Both the position numbers and the translations under genes were made by a program. A DNA stretch of 64,000 nt from Lyngbya confervoides BDU141951 (lineage in GTDB: Bacteria > Cyanobacteriota > Cyanobacteriia > Thermosynechococcales > Thermosynechococcaceae), in the NCBI RefSeq assembly GCF_000817775.3, contig NZ_JTHE03000019.1, positions 1 through 64,000 of the forward strand, read 5' to 3'. Below, piece after piece: positions 47,593 to 56,559 of the stretch. The stretch's first letter is position 1. Each line of letters starts with the position of its first letter. Under the pieces are notes generated by a model that was not told where the DNA came from, made no database searches, and saw only the letters and a program-made list of their open reading frames with translations.

Positions 47593-50085
47593 TCACTGGG
47601 GTGGCAAGATTCTGTTCAGACGCTGTCGCAGCAGTTCCCAGTTAACGGGCTTGGTAATATAGTCCGTGGCTCCGCAGCCATAGGCACTGCTGATGGATTG
47701 CGCATCATCTAGGGCAGTAATCATCAAAATTGGAACTTTCGCCTCCGCTGATTCCTCGGCTCTAATTCTGCGGCAGCATTCAAAACCATCCAGGTCTTCC
47801 ATCATGCCATCTAGCAAAATCAGGTCGGGTTGATGCACTCGGTAAAGCTCTAATCCGGCTGCACCGGTTTCAGCTTCAATCATGCGATAGCCTTCCTTGG
47901 CAATGGCTAAGCGCAGGAGTCGACGCATCCCGCGCTCATCATCAATCACCAGAATCAAGGGGGCATCCTCATTCTGTTGGGCCTTGGGTTTGGCTTCACT
48001 GACGTACGGCACGGGGGTCGATTCCACCAGGACTTGGGCCAGCACCTCCGAGTAAGGACGGGGCTTGGAGAAGAGAAATCCCTTGCCATAGCCAGCCCCC
48101 AGGGCCTTCAGGCGCGCTAACTGCTTCGGTGTTTCAATGCCCTCTGCAATCACCTCCAGATTTATCCCCTGGGCCAGGAGGATAATGGACTCAATTAAAG
48201 TATCGGCTTCGGGATCAAATTCCAGACGATTCACCACCTGTCGGTCAATTTCCACCGCATTCAGGGCAAAGCGGTTGAGAAATTTAACTGAGGTGGCCCC
48301 CTGGCCAAAATTCTCCAGGCAAACCTGGATATGACGATCCTGGAGCTGTAACAGAATGGCCGTGGCCGCTGCCCCGTCGCTCATTAAGGCTTCCTCCGCC
48401 ACATCCAGACAAATCTGCTGCCCCGTTAAATTGTGCCGGTCCATGTACTGATCTAGCATGGGCACCAACGACGGATGAAAAAACTGACCCGCCGTCAGGT
48501 TAATCTTGAGCAGTAGCGGATGCTGCCAATTTTCCGTGAAATGGCGGAAGTGAGAAAAGGCCTCTGCCAGCCAAGCCTGTCCCATTTCCACAATCAACCC
48601 GGAATTCTCAGCAAACTGGAGAAACTCTCCCGGAGAGATCAGTCCCTTCTGCGGATGCTGCCAGTAAACCAAGAGTTCCAAGCCGCTGAGGATCCCCGTG
48701 CGCAGAGAATAAAGGGGTTGATAGAGCAGCTGAAACTCCCGATTCACAAGTCCGCGTCTCAACTCGCTATCCTTGAGAACCGCCTGCTCCACGAGCTGTA
48801 AATATTCCTGGCCAATCAGGTCTGGGGTGAAGCGATTCTTGATATAGTTGCTCCCCATATTTCCCATGGTTGCTTGCCGCTGGGAATCCTTTGCCAAATA
48901 GCGGATAAAGGCAACCAGTCCCAGACTGTCGCCCGGCTGGAAGGCGGTGCCGCAGTTGGCATCCGCAATCAGCTGCCGGAGGTAGGAGTGGCTTTCACAA
49001 ATCGCGGCAATGGGACGACCGGCCGCCAGGGCCGAATAAAATTTACTCGGGGCGACAACCCCTTCCATCCCAGCCCCGACGCTGACTAGGGTCAGATCGC
49101 AGGCGGTGAGGGAGTAGGGCAGCACCTCCTTGTCTTGGTAAGGCAAAAATAGGCAGTTTTTCAATCCACTTGCTTCGGCGCGGTCGATACAGTCCTGCCG
49201 TTTTGGGCCAGCCCCAATGAACACAAACTGCACTGCTTCCTGTTGCAGGGCCTCCGCCGCATCCATGATGGTTTCCATATCATGGCAGCGTCCCATGTTT
49301 CCGGAGTACATCACCACAAAGTTATTCTGCAGATTGTGCTGGGCGGCAAAGGGATTTTCGGATTTGGGGATGGGCTTGATCCAGTTTGGATCGGACCAGT
49401 TATGGATAATCGAAATTTTCCGGCTAACCTGAGGAGCCTTGTCCACCACTCGCTGCTTCATCGTCTCGCTCAAAACAATGATGGATTCAGCCCGCTCCCA
49501 CACCGAGCGATTGACACGGTTCCAAAATCGGACAACCAGACTTTTTTCCTGGGCAATCCCAAATTCGACAATGGCATCCGGGTAGAGGTCGTAGACTAAA
49601 CAAACGTAGGGAACCCGAAAGAGCCGGTGGGCGACGTAGCCCACCACAAATAAAAACGGGGGCTCGCTCGTTAACAGCAGCAGGTCACCCCGGTGGGCCT
49701 GTTTTAACAGATGTAGGGCCGATCGGAGGCAGTACAGCAATCCGCTGCCGGTTCTGCCCAAAAATTTTCGAGTTTTGGAGACACGCGTTCGCTGCACCTT
49801 TGCTCCTCCACGCACTTCGTGGGTCGGAGCATCGCTCGCATTGAAGGCATAGGTCGGCTGCCCTGTGAAGACCTGCACCTGCACCTGCTGTTGGGTTAAG
49901 TAGGTTACCAGCTCCTCCATGAGCTGGCCGGTGGCCGCAAAGTCAGGGGGATAATATTGGGTGAATACCGATAGATTCACCGCTCGCAATTCTGAGGATG
50001 GAATTGTCTCAGGGGAGGCTTGACGCGCAGAAGACGAATGGGTGTTTATAAATTTGTGAGCTGGCTGTGAACAGGTTTCAGTCAT
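47593..50085 (-). CDS. Glycosyltransferase - degenerate EAL - receiver fusion protein
   Basis: 830 residues from the ATG at 50085, chosen because GGGGA lies eight bases upstream. Residues about 35-435: WcaI-like GT-B glycosyltransferase (FTQYYPPDFAATGQLMEELV, CLVYDLYPDAIVEFGI, VVMYSGNMGRCHDMETI, VVAPSKFYSALAAGRPIAAI). Residues about 450-690: EAL-type domain (LLYQPLYSLRTGILSGLELL, LLKINLTAGQFF, VCLENFGQGATSVKFL, VIAEGIETPKQLARL, GKGFLFSKP). Residues about 715-830: receiver domain (ILVIDDERGMRRLLRLAI, LILLDGMMEDLDGFECCRR, ATDYITKPV) with both acidic residues, the phospho-acceptor Asp, the Thr and the Lys intact. In the EAL domain the DDFG acidic pair is EN, the KxD Lys is Glu and the late Gln is Lys, so phosphodiesterase activity is unlikely; binding c-di-GMP remains possible. 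It heads the polysaccharide locus. Confidence 0.88.
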   Translation of the reverse strand: MTETCSQPAHKFINTHSSSARQASPETIPSSELRAVNLSVFTQYYPPDFAATGQLMEELVTYLTQQQVQVQVFTGQPTYAFNASDAPTHEVRGGAKVQRTRVSKTRKFLGRTGSGLLYCLRSALHLLKQAHRGDLLLLTSEPPFLFVVGYVAHRLFRVPYVCLVYDLYPDAIVEFGIAQEKSLVVRFWNRVNRSVWERAESIIVLSETMKQRVVDKAPQVSRKISIIHNWSDPNWIKPIPKSENPFAAQHNLQNNFVVMYSGNMGRCHDMETIMDAAEALQQEAVQFVFIGAGPKRQDCIDRAEASGLKNCLFLPYQDKEVLPYSLTACDLTLVSVGAGMEGVVAPSKFYSALAAGRPIAAICESHSYLRQLIADANCGTAFQPGDSLGLVAFIRYLAKDSQRQATMGNMGSNYIKNRFTPDLIGQEYLQLVEQAVLKDSELRRGLVNREFQLLYQPLYSLRTGILSGLELLVYWQHPQKGLISPGEFLQFAENSGLIVEMGQAWLAEAFSHFRHFTENWQHPLLLKINLTAGQFFHPSLVPMLDQYMDRHNLTGQQICLDVAEEALMSDGAAATAILLQLQDRHIQVCLENFGQGATSVKFLNRFALNAVEIDRQVVNRLEFDPEADTLIESIILLAQGINLEVIAEGIETPKQLARLKALGAGYGKGFLFSKPRPYSEVLAQVLVESTPVPYVSEAKPKAQQNEDAPLILVIDDERGMRRLLRLAIAKEGYRMIEAETGAAGLELYRVHQPDLILLDGMMEDLDGFECCRRIRAEESAEAKVPILMITALDDAQSISSAYGCGATDYITKPVNWELLRQRLNRILPPQ

Positions 50086-50313
50086 ATCAAGTCCCCAGAA
50101 TAACAGGGGGCTGGCTAAGAGGCTGACAAACAACCACAGTTAATGGAGATAAGGTGACAGCCTTTAATCCACACCCGCTTCGTGAAGGAATTGCACCAGA
50201 CTTATGGCCAATTCCTTGACTCCTGTTAGAGTGCCCTTTTCCAGCAATAAATCATCGAAATTGACAGAGCAAATCGTAGCCAAAATTTATTTTTTAAGAG
50301 AAAAATCAAACCA

Positions 50314-52014
50314 TCATCCGATCCCTTCGGAGGATTCGTCTTCCTGCGATCGCACGATTTGCCAGCTCAGCACAATGACCGGAAGCAGCCCCACTGCGAC
50401 AATGGCCAGGGCCGGTGCCGAGGCTGCGGCCAATCGTTCATCGGAGGCCAGGCGGTAGACCCGCACCGCCAGGGTTTCAAAATGGGTGGGATTAATCATC
50501 AAGGTAGCGGGTAGCTCCTTCATCACGTCCACAAAGACCAGCATCACCGCAGTGAGAATGCTGCTCCACATCAAGGGGCGATGGATTTGCCAGAGGGTTT
50601 GGGTGGGGGTGCGCCCCAGGCTGCGGGCGGCCTCATCAAGGGAGGGCTTTATCTTGCTCAGCCCGGCCTCCACTGTGCCAAAGGACACCGCCAAAAATCG
50701 GACCAGATAGGCAAAAATCAAGGCCAGGGCAGTGCCACTAAAAACCAGACCCACACGAGATCCTGTCCAGATCTGGGCAATCAGGTTCAGGCCTTGATCC
50801 AGCCAGCCGAAGGGCATGGCAATGCCCACCGCAATCACCGATCCTGGAATGGCATATCCCATGGCTGAAAAGCGCGTTGCGGTTCGCAGCCAGGGAGCAT
50901 GGTTTAATCGCTGACCATAGGCCAGAGCCGTGGCAATCGCGGCCGAAATGATCGCCGCCACCCCCGCCAGGAAAAAGCTATTCCCTGCGTAGCCCGTAAA
51001 CTCAAGGGTCACACTCTCGGTCAGGTTCTGGTAGGTCATAATGCCCAAAAGCACTGTGGGCAACAGGAATCCCAAGGTGATGGGCAGCCAGCACAGGGCC
51101 AGCACGCCAGCGGTGGCCAACCGCGAGAGGGAATATTGGTAAGGGCGCTCGCGCAGGCCGTGACTTTGATAATATTGGGCGCGGCCCCGAGACCAGCGCT
51201 CGATGAGCACCAGTCCGAAAATCAGCAGCAGCAGGACCGCAGCGAGCTGCGTGGCCGCCTGGCGATCGCCAAACCCTGTCCATACGCGATAAATCCCTGT
51301 GGTGAAGGTATCCACTCCAAAGTATTGGACCGTCCCAAAATCATTCAGGGTTTCCATCAAAACCAGCGCGACCCCTACCACAATGGAGGGCCTGGCCAGG
51401 GGAAAGGCCACTAGCCAAAAACTGCGCCAGCTGTTGCAGCCCATCATCTGACTGGCCTCAAGCAATCGGTTAGACTGCTCCAGGAACGCCACCCGTGCCA
51501 GCATATACACGTAGGGATAGAGCACCAACACCAGCATGGCGATCGCCCCCCCCAGGGATCGAATCTCGGGAAACCAATAGTCTCCCACCTGCCATTGCCC
51601 GGTGGACCGCAGCCACTGCTGCACCGGACCAGCCACATCTAAAAAGTCTGTGTAGGTATAGGCCAGGACGTAGGCAGGAGTAGAGAGGGGCAGTAACAGT
51701 GCCCATTCCACGATGGCGCGGCCCGGAAATCGACACATGGCCACAAACCAAGCCGTACTGACGCCAACGCCCAGCACCCCAAGGCTGACCCCCAAGGAGA
51801 GCCAGAGGGAATTGATCAGGTAGCTCGGCAGGACCGTGGCGGCTAGATGGGCCCAGGTTTCGCTGCTGTCAGCAAAAATGTGGCTCAGGACCGTCAAAAT
51901 CGGCAGGGCAACCAGGGAAGCGGTAAACAGCACAAATAGGGTCCAGCCCGGCTGCGCCCAGAGCCATCGCCCCCAAGATCCAAACCAAGGCGATGCAGAC
52001 TTAGTCAATGGCAC
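50314..52014 (-). CDS. futB: Ferric iron ABC transporter permease (FutB/AfuB type)
   Basis: 566 residues from the GTG at 52014; GGAGAGG four to ten bases upstream decides this start over an upstream in-frame GTG at 52059 without one. About twelve membrane segments in two fused halves, each with an EAA loop: LLEASQMMGCNSWRSFWLVA and SLDEAARSLGRTPTQTLWQI. This doubled permease layout, with DFGTVQYFGVDTFTTGIYRV, is that of bacterial ferric-iron importers such as FbpB/FutB. The matching binding protein and ATPase are not in the window. Iron-responsive regulation by Fur is expected, but no Fur box was picked out here. Confidence 0.85.
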   Translation of the reverse strand: MPLTKSASPWFGSWGRWLWAQPGWTLFVLFTASLVALPILTVLSHIFADSSETWAHLAATVLPSYLINSLWLSLGVSLGVLGVGVSTAWFVAMCRFPGRAIVEWALLLPLSTPAYVLAYTYTDFLDVAGPVQQWLRSTGQWQVGDYWFPEIRSLGGAIAMLVLVLYPYVYMLARVAFLEQSNRLLEASQMMGCNSWRSFWLVAFPLARPSIVVGVALVLMETLNDFGTVQYFGVDTFTTGIYRVWTGFGDRQAATQLAAVLLLLIFGLVLIERWSRGRAQYYQSHGLRERPYQYSLSRLATAGVLALCWLPITLGFLLPTVLLGIMTYQNLTESVTLEFTGYAGNSFFLAGVAAIISAAIATALAYGQRLNHAPWLRTATRFSAMGYAIPGSVIAVGIAMPFGWLDQGLNLIAQIWTGSRVGLVFSGTALALIFAYLVRFLAVSFGTVEAGLSKIKPSLDEAARSLGRTPTQTLWQIHRPLMWSSILTAVMLVFVDVMKELPATLMINPTHFETLAVRVYRLASDERLAAASAPALAIVAVGLLPVIVLSWQIVRSQEDESSEGIG

Positions 52015-52174
52015 AGTCCTCTCCGTAACAAAACTCAAAAACAAAAATGTAAGGGTCACAACGGCCCCATCGCCCCTTGGGGGCAGAGTCTCCTCCGGGC
52101 GGTCTAGTGGGGATGTTCAACCAATTTAAAATAGATTTGCACCGGGGATTCAATCCCGAGAGGGTCGCCCCGCG

Positions 52175-53989
52175 TCAAGGCTGTCCTGTCGAGGGGGGCT
52201 TAGGCTGTGATCTTTGCCAAGTCTGGATTTGAGCCTGAGCCGCCGAATGGACCTGGCTATAGGGCGGCACCTTCTGCGCCAGGGCAATGGCCGCACGCAG
52301 ATCCCGAGGGGCCTCTTGAACCGCAAGGGTCAGCAGTTGATTCGCCCAATTCTCAATTTCCAGTTCAGCCTCGTAGCGATCCACGGAATTGATCGGAACC
52401 TGATTGGCGGTGTTCATGGCCTGAAGCAGGCTTTGGGAGTCCCCTGCCTGGGCCACCCGCCGCGCCTGGACCAGCAGCGTCCGATTCGACTCTAGATTTT
52501 CAAATTCCAAGCTGGAGTCTGTGGAGGATTGACGGGCTGGCGCGAGGGCTAGGCTCACGGACTCCTGGGACCCACTGGCATAGCGAGAGGGCCGCGAAAA
52601 ATCCTCTAGCTGCGATTGCCAGTAGCGCAGACGAGACTGGGCTTCTGCATAGAGCAAGCGTCCAGGGCCAATTTTGCGGACCTGGGCAATGGCTGAGCGC
52701 AGCGAAGCTGGGTCCCCAGCCAAAGACAGCTCCTCAGCATAGTCCAGAATGGGCTGATCCTCAAACAGCTCCAGTTGCTGCCGCCAATCTTGAATGTTGC
52801 TTTGGGCCTCTTCCCACTTATCGCTACTAGAGGCAACCAGACGGGCCTGGGCGATGGCGGCGCGCAAGTCCTCGGGATCTCCACCAACGGCTCGTGTTTG
52901 GGCCTCTTCCAGCACCTTCACCGAAGCAATTTGCCCCTGCCAACGCGCAATTAACTGCTGCGCCTTCCCGTAGAGCCGACTGGACTTTGGAATTTCGCGC
53001 AGCTCCTCCATCGCCCGCAGATAGCTATCGCTGCTAACAGCCCAGGTCAGGGAGGTGGCATTGGCAATCTTGATCAGATCCTGAGCATAGGACCACACAT
53101 TGCTCTCTCGGGGAATGAGGGAGAGGGCATCGGTGGCCTCTCGCAGCCGCTTTTGGTCAAGAGCTGTCTCCGCAATGGCCACAAACTGATCGGCCACCCC
53201 ATTAAATATCTTCAGGCGCGATCGCTTGAAAATGGTCTCAGAGGGCAGCTGACGCGCAAGCCCCAAGGCCCGTTCTAGATTTTCAAAGCCCCCCCGCTTC
53301 ACTAATCTTTCGGCCTCCACCACGAGTTTCTCATCCTTTTGGGCCTGAATGATAATGTCCGAAACCTCTTCGTAGCGAACCTTGGACCAGTAGCGATTCT
53401 CCACATAAAGCCAGTCCACCATCGCGCTAAAGGCCCGGCGCCAATCCTCCTGGGCCAGGGCTGCGGTTACGGTGTCATTAATTTCCTCACCCTCGGCCCA
53501 AATTTTCTGCCAGCGGGCAATGCGCGCCTGCACCTGCTTGGCGGCCGCTGTCTTGGTGGGAATCTTTCGAGCATATTCAATGGCCCGCTTCAAATTTCCC
53601 TGGTGAAAGGTTTCCTCCGCCCGATCGAGAGCCAGGGTGGACCACTTTTCAATGCGAGGGTTAATGGTCCCGCGCAGCGGATGATCCGTCGCTAGCGCGT
53701 CAACCAGAGCAATGGCCTGAAGCAGGTTATCCAGGGTCGGGTTACGCACCAGTTCCTGGGCACAGTACAGGCGCGTGGAGGCTGAGGCCAGAGGCCAAAA
53801 CACATGGCTGCAGTTGGGCTTGGGGGGCTGCGTGACCAGATAGAACAGCGCGCCGCCGCCCGAAATCAGCATCACCGTCACCACGCCTAAGCCCCAAAGA
53901 GGCCAGCGTTCCAGCGATCGCCCGAGTCGACCCGAGACTGGACGCCAGCGCGTTTGTTTCACCTGTTGCAGGGACGATTCTACTGTCAT
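52175..53989 (-). CDS. Membrane-anchored helical repeat protein
   Basis: 604 residues. A short cytoplasmic N-terminus is followed by one membrane segment (about residues 31-52, GLGVVTVMLISGGGALFYLV), so it is a bitopic protein with a long extracytoplasmic part. That part contains eight to nine loosely repeated helical pairs of about 60 residues, each ending in a pattern like A-x-x-x-I-x-x-W (AQARIARWQ, AQQLIARWQ, AQSNIQDWRQ, AQSRLRYWQSQ, AQAQIQTWQ). They resemble TPR-type helical repeats and are often annotated in cyanobacteria as chromosome-segregation-ATPase-like; no ATPase motif is present. Function unknown. It lies upstream of the FutB gene in the same direction, with 160 bp between them, and is divergent from hslO. 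Confidence 0.65.
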   Translation of the reverse strand: MTVESSLQQVKQTRWRPVSGRLGRSLERWPLWGLGVVTVMLISGGGALFYLVTQPPKPNCSHVFWPLASASTRLYCAQELVRNPTLDNLLQAIALVDALATDHPLRGTINPRIEKWSTLALDRAEETFHQGNLKRAIEYARKIPTKTAAAKQVQARIARWQKIWAEGEEINDTVTAALAQEDWRRAFSAMVDWLYVENRYWSKVRYEEVSDIIIQAQKDEKLVVEAERLVKRGGFENLERALGLARQLPSETIFKRSRLKIFNGVADQFVAIAETALDQKRLREATDALSLIPRESNVWSYAQDLIKIANATSLTWAVSSDSYLRAMEELREIPKSSRLYGKAQQLIARWQGQIASVKVLEEAQTRAVGGDPEDLRAAIAQARLVASSSDKWEEAQSNIQDWRQQLELFEDQPILDYAEELSLAGDPASLRSAIAQVRKIGPGRLLYAEAQSRLRYWQSQLEDFSRPSRYASGSQESVSLALAPARQSSTDSSLEFENLESNRTLLVQARRVAQAGDSQSLLQAMNTANQVPINSVDRYEAELEIENWANQLLTLAVQEAPRDLRAAIALAQKVPPYSQVHSAAQAQIQTWQRSQPKPPSTGQP

Positions 53990-54178
53990 GGACGTCCTAA
54001 GTGTGGCTTGACCCTTGGATTACTGTTCAGGATACCCCTTTCTTCCGGTGCGGAATGGCCCAGATCCAGAAGTCCCATCCTAGCGATCCCCAGGGAAGGA
54101 TCCAGATGCTTGGTCAGAAAAGAGACGATCCTAAAGATGATTAGAATAAGAATCAGGTTCATTGTAAATATTTGTAAT

Positions 54179-55078
54179 ATGGCTGACCAGTTAATTCGAG
54201 GCACCATTGCCGACGGCGGCATTCGGGTGGTGTGCGCCATTACCACGGATCTGACTCAGGAGGCACGGGCACGGCATGACCTATCCTACGTCGGCACCGT
54301 GGCCCTGGGTCGAGCCATGACCGCTGGGCTACTGCTGGCCTCCAATATGAAACAACGGCAAGCCCGCGTGAATCTGCGCCTGAAGGGAGACGGTCCCCTG
54401 CGCGGGCTGCTGGTGGATGCAGGACGCGATGGTACGGTTCGGGGCTATGTCAATTGTCCTCGGATTGAGATTCCCCTTACGGATCAGGGCAACATTGATG
54501 TGGGATCCGCCATCGGCGCGAAGGGCTTTCTCCACGTCATTCGAGATAGCCGTCAGGGACCGCCCTACTCCAGCACCGTCAACCTGGTGAGCGGTGAAGT
54601 GGGAGAGGATGTGGCCCAATATCTCGCTCAGTCCGAACAGACCCCCTCGGGCATCTCCCTGGGGGTTTTCCTCAAAACCGAGGGCGTGGTTGCGGCGGGG
54701 GGACTGCTGGTGCAGGTTCTTCCGAAGGCCGCTCGCGACCTGGCCCTGGTGGCCTTTCTCGAATCGCGCCTGGAATCGATGCAGGGATTTACCTCTTTGA
54801 TCCAGAATGACACCGATGGCGCTGCCGTTCTCCATCGGCTTTTTGGCGATCTCGATCTGGAGATCTTTCCTGATCCTCAGGATTTGCGTTTCTTCTGTCA
54901 CTGCTCGCAAGATCGGGTGCGAGCCGCCCTGAAGCTCTTGGGGAAGGCAGAACTGCGGGACATAATTGAATCTGACCAGGGCGCTGAAACCACCTGCGAC
55001 TTTTGTAACGAGATTTATCAAGCCAGCGCCGCGGATCTGGAGGGATTAATCCAGGAATTGGATCACGAATTTGCCTAG
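54179..55078 (+). CDS. hslO: Hsp33 redox-regulated chaperone
   Basis: 299 residues from the ATG at 54179 (ADQLIRGTIADGGIRVVCAI, the family's usual first residues); longer in-frame sequence upstream is not family-like. Substrate-binding domain through residue about 225; the C-terminal redox switch has the zinc-binding cysteines in FCHCSQDRV and TCDFCNEIY, the CxC and CxxC expected of Hsp33. Under oxidative stress the zinc is released, disulfides form and the protein becomes an active holdase. The start has no Shine-Dalgarno. It is divergent from the helical repeat protein. Confidence 0.95.
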   Translation: MADQLIRGTIADGGIRVVCAITTDLTQEARARHDLSYVGTVALGRAMTAGLLLASNMKQRQARVNLRLKGDGPLRGLLVDAGRDGTVRGYVNCPRIEIPLTDQGNIDVGSAIGAKGFLHVIRDSRQGPPYSSTVNLVSGEVGEDVAQYLAQSEQTPSGISLGVFLKTEGVVAAGGLLVQVLPKAARDLALVAFLESRLESMQGFTSLIQNDTDGAAVLHRLFGDLDLEIFPDPQDLRFFCHCSQDRVRAALKLLGKAELRDIIESDQGAETTCDFCNEIYQASAADLEGLIQELDHEFA

Positions 55079-55257
55079 CGCAGAGGACCGGCACCACCGC
55101 CAATTCCCAGGATCCCCAACCCCACCCTGACGGGATAACGCCAGGGAGACCCATGAGACAGATCACAGAATCGGGTGATCGAAATAACTTCATATTCATT
55201 GCTGTGCCTAGAGAATAATCGTACAGTCAAAATAGATTCTTCATCGAAGGTACGACT

Positions 55258-55698
55258 ATGAGCAGAAAGCTGATTCCCCTGGCTCTGGCAAGTATAGCTC
55301 TATCGCTTTCCGTCCAGCCTGCATTTGGTCAAAATATTGACTCCATCCGGCAAATCATCGAGGGATTTATCGGAGACCCCACCGATTTAGTCAAACCAAC
55401 TCCCAAGCCGGCCCCGAGCTATGAACCCGGTGCCCTCACTCGCACCATGAACCTCGCCCGCCAAGCCGCAGAAAATGCCAACGGTGGGCTGAACAACTAC
55501 CGAGCTGAGCAAGCAATGTATGGTCCTGCCGCCGAGGCTCCCTATAAAGACAATGGCAACGGTACCTTAACCTACACCTTTTTAGGCGGGCGACCGGCAC
55601 AGCCCCCGAGCCTGCAAAGCGTAGTGACGGTTGCCTTAGATGGAAGCCTGGTGAATATTGACTACAATGGGCCAATTCCCACTGCCGAAGGCGACTAG
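55258..55698 (+). CDS. Small secreted protein of unknown function
   Basis: 146 residues with a signal peptide (residues 1-24, LIPLALASIALSLSVQPAFG, cleavage after AFG). The mature protein begins QNIDSIRQIIEGFIGD, continues through a Pro-rich linker (KPTPKPAPSYEPG) and a helix (TRTMNLARQAAENANGGLN), and ends with a small beta region (DNGNGTLTYTFLGG, VVTVALDGSLVNIDYNGP). No family recognised. GAAGG nine bases before the ATG is a weak ribosome site. The following gene begins five bases after its stop, so the two are likely co-transcribed. Confidence 0.7.
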   Translation: MSRKLIPLALASIALSLSVQPAFGQNIDSIRQIIEGFIGDPTDLVKPTPKPAPSYEPGALTRTMNLARQAAENANGGLNNYRAEQAMYGPAAEAPYKDNGNGTLTYTFLGGRPAQPPSLQSVVTVALDGSLVNIDYNGPIPTAEGD

Positions 55699-55703
55699 TT
55701 CTC

Positions 55704-56555
55704 TTGATCTGCCCCCGCGCAGACGGTTCATCCGTAGAGGGTTCATCCATAGACGGTTCATCCATAGACGATTCCTCTAGAGACGATTCAACCTCAGATC
55801 ATTTGCCCAACGGTTTGCCTCAAGAGCACATCAAACTAACCTTGATTATCCCGGTTCTCTATGAGCAGGCGGCGCTTCCCAAGCTGCTTGCTCATCTTCA
55901 TGGGGTTTGCGCGCAACTCCATCAGGTGATCATTGTGGATGGCGATCCCCAGGGTTCAACGCTAGCGGCAGTTTCGCCACTCCCCACGGGAGTGATGGGC
56001 ATCACGGCATCGGCCGGACGGGGATCGCAGCTCAATGCCGGGGCTGCCCTGGCCACCGGGGAGGTTCTGCTGTTTTTGCACGTGGACAATCGACTTCCTC
56101 CCCAGGCGATTCCGGCAATCCAGGGCCTACTTGAGGATCCTAAGCTGAGCGGCGGGGCCTTTGATCTGCGAATTGATGCGACGGATTGGCGACTGCGGAT
56201 CATTGGCCGGATTTCCAGTTGGCGATCGCGATTGACGCGAATTCCCTACGGAGACCAGGGGATTTTTGTGCGACGGGCGGTTTTTGAGTCGATCGGAGGG
56301 TATCCCGATTTTCCCATTATGGAAGATGTGGCCCTGATGCAGCGTATGAAGCAGCAGGGGTATCGGATTCAATTCCTGGCCACCCCGATTCAAGTATCGG
56401 CGCGACGATGGCAAAAAGAAGGCTTACTCTACACTACCCTGCGCAATTGGCTGTTAATGTTTCTCTATCACTGGGGAGTGAGTCCCCATCGCCTAGCGCG
56501 CTGGTACAGGCCCCATCATGCCTCCCGTGCTTCCTCCCCCTCTCTGGAGACTTGA
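55704..56555 (+). CDS. TIGR04283-family glycosyltransferase with repetitive N-terminus
   Basis: 283 residues from a TTG at 55704, five bases after the preceding stop; no in-frame ATG exists upstream of the conserved part, and a TTG at 55803 is the alternative start. GT2-type fold: KLTLIIPVLYEQAALPKLLA, VIIVDGDPQGSTLAA, the TIGR04283 hallmark SAGRGSQLNAGAALATGEVL, LFLHVDNRLPP (variant metal motif), and PYGDQGIFVRRAVFESIGGY, MEDVALMQRMKQQGYRI. Family members are annotated as arsenosugar-biosynthesis-associated; no arsenic genes are nearby, so the substrate is open. The first 30 residues contain a decaying five-residue D-G-S-S-I repeat, absent from the family core. Confidence 0.8.
   Translation: MICPRADGSSVEGSSIDGSSIDDSSRDDSTSDHLPNGLPQEHIKLTLIIPVLYEQAALPKLLAHLHGVCAQLHQVIIVDGDPQGSTLAAVSPLPTGVMGITASAGRGSQLNAGAALATGEVLLFLHVDNRLPPQAIPAIQGLLEDPKLSGGAFDLRIDATDWRLRIIGRISSWRSRLTRIPYGDQGIFVRRAVFESIGGYPDFPIMEDVALMQRMKQQGYRIQFLATPIQVSARRWQKEGLLYTTLRNWLLMFLYHWGVSPHRLARWYRPHHASRASSPSLET
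55721..55795 (+). repeat. 15-bp coding repeat, five copies of decreasing identity
   Basis: Units start at 55721 (AGACGGTTCATCCGT), 55736 (AGAGGGTTCATCCAT), 55751 (AGACGGTTCATCCAT), 55766 (AGACGATTCCTCTAG) and 55781. The period is a multiple of three, so copy-number change would alter length but not frame. It encodes an acidic Ser/Gly-rich tail at the N-terminus. Confidence 0.85.
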
Positions 56556-56559
56556 TCCC

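Noticed and set aside
55721-55795. Phase-variation switch in the TIGR04283 gene
   Set aside because: The period is 15 bp, a multiple of three, so slippage cannot change reading frame; only length variation is possible.
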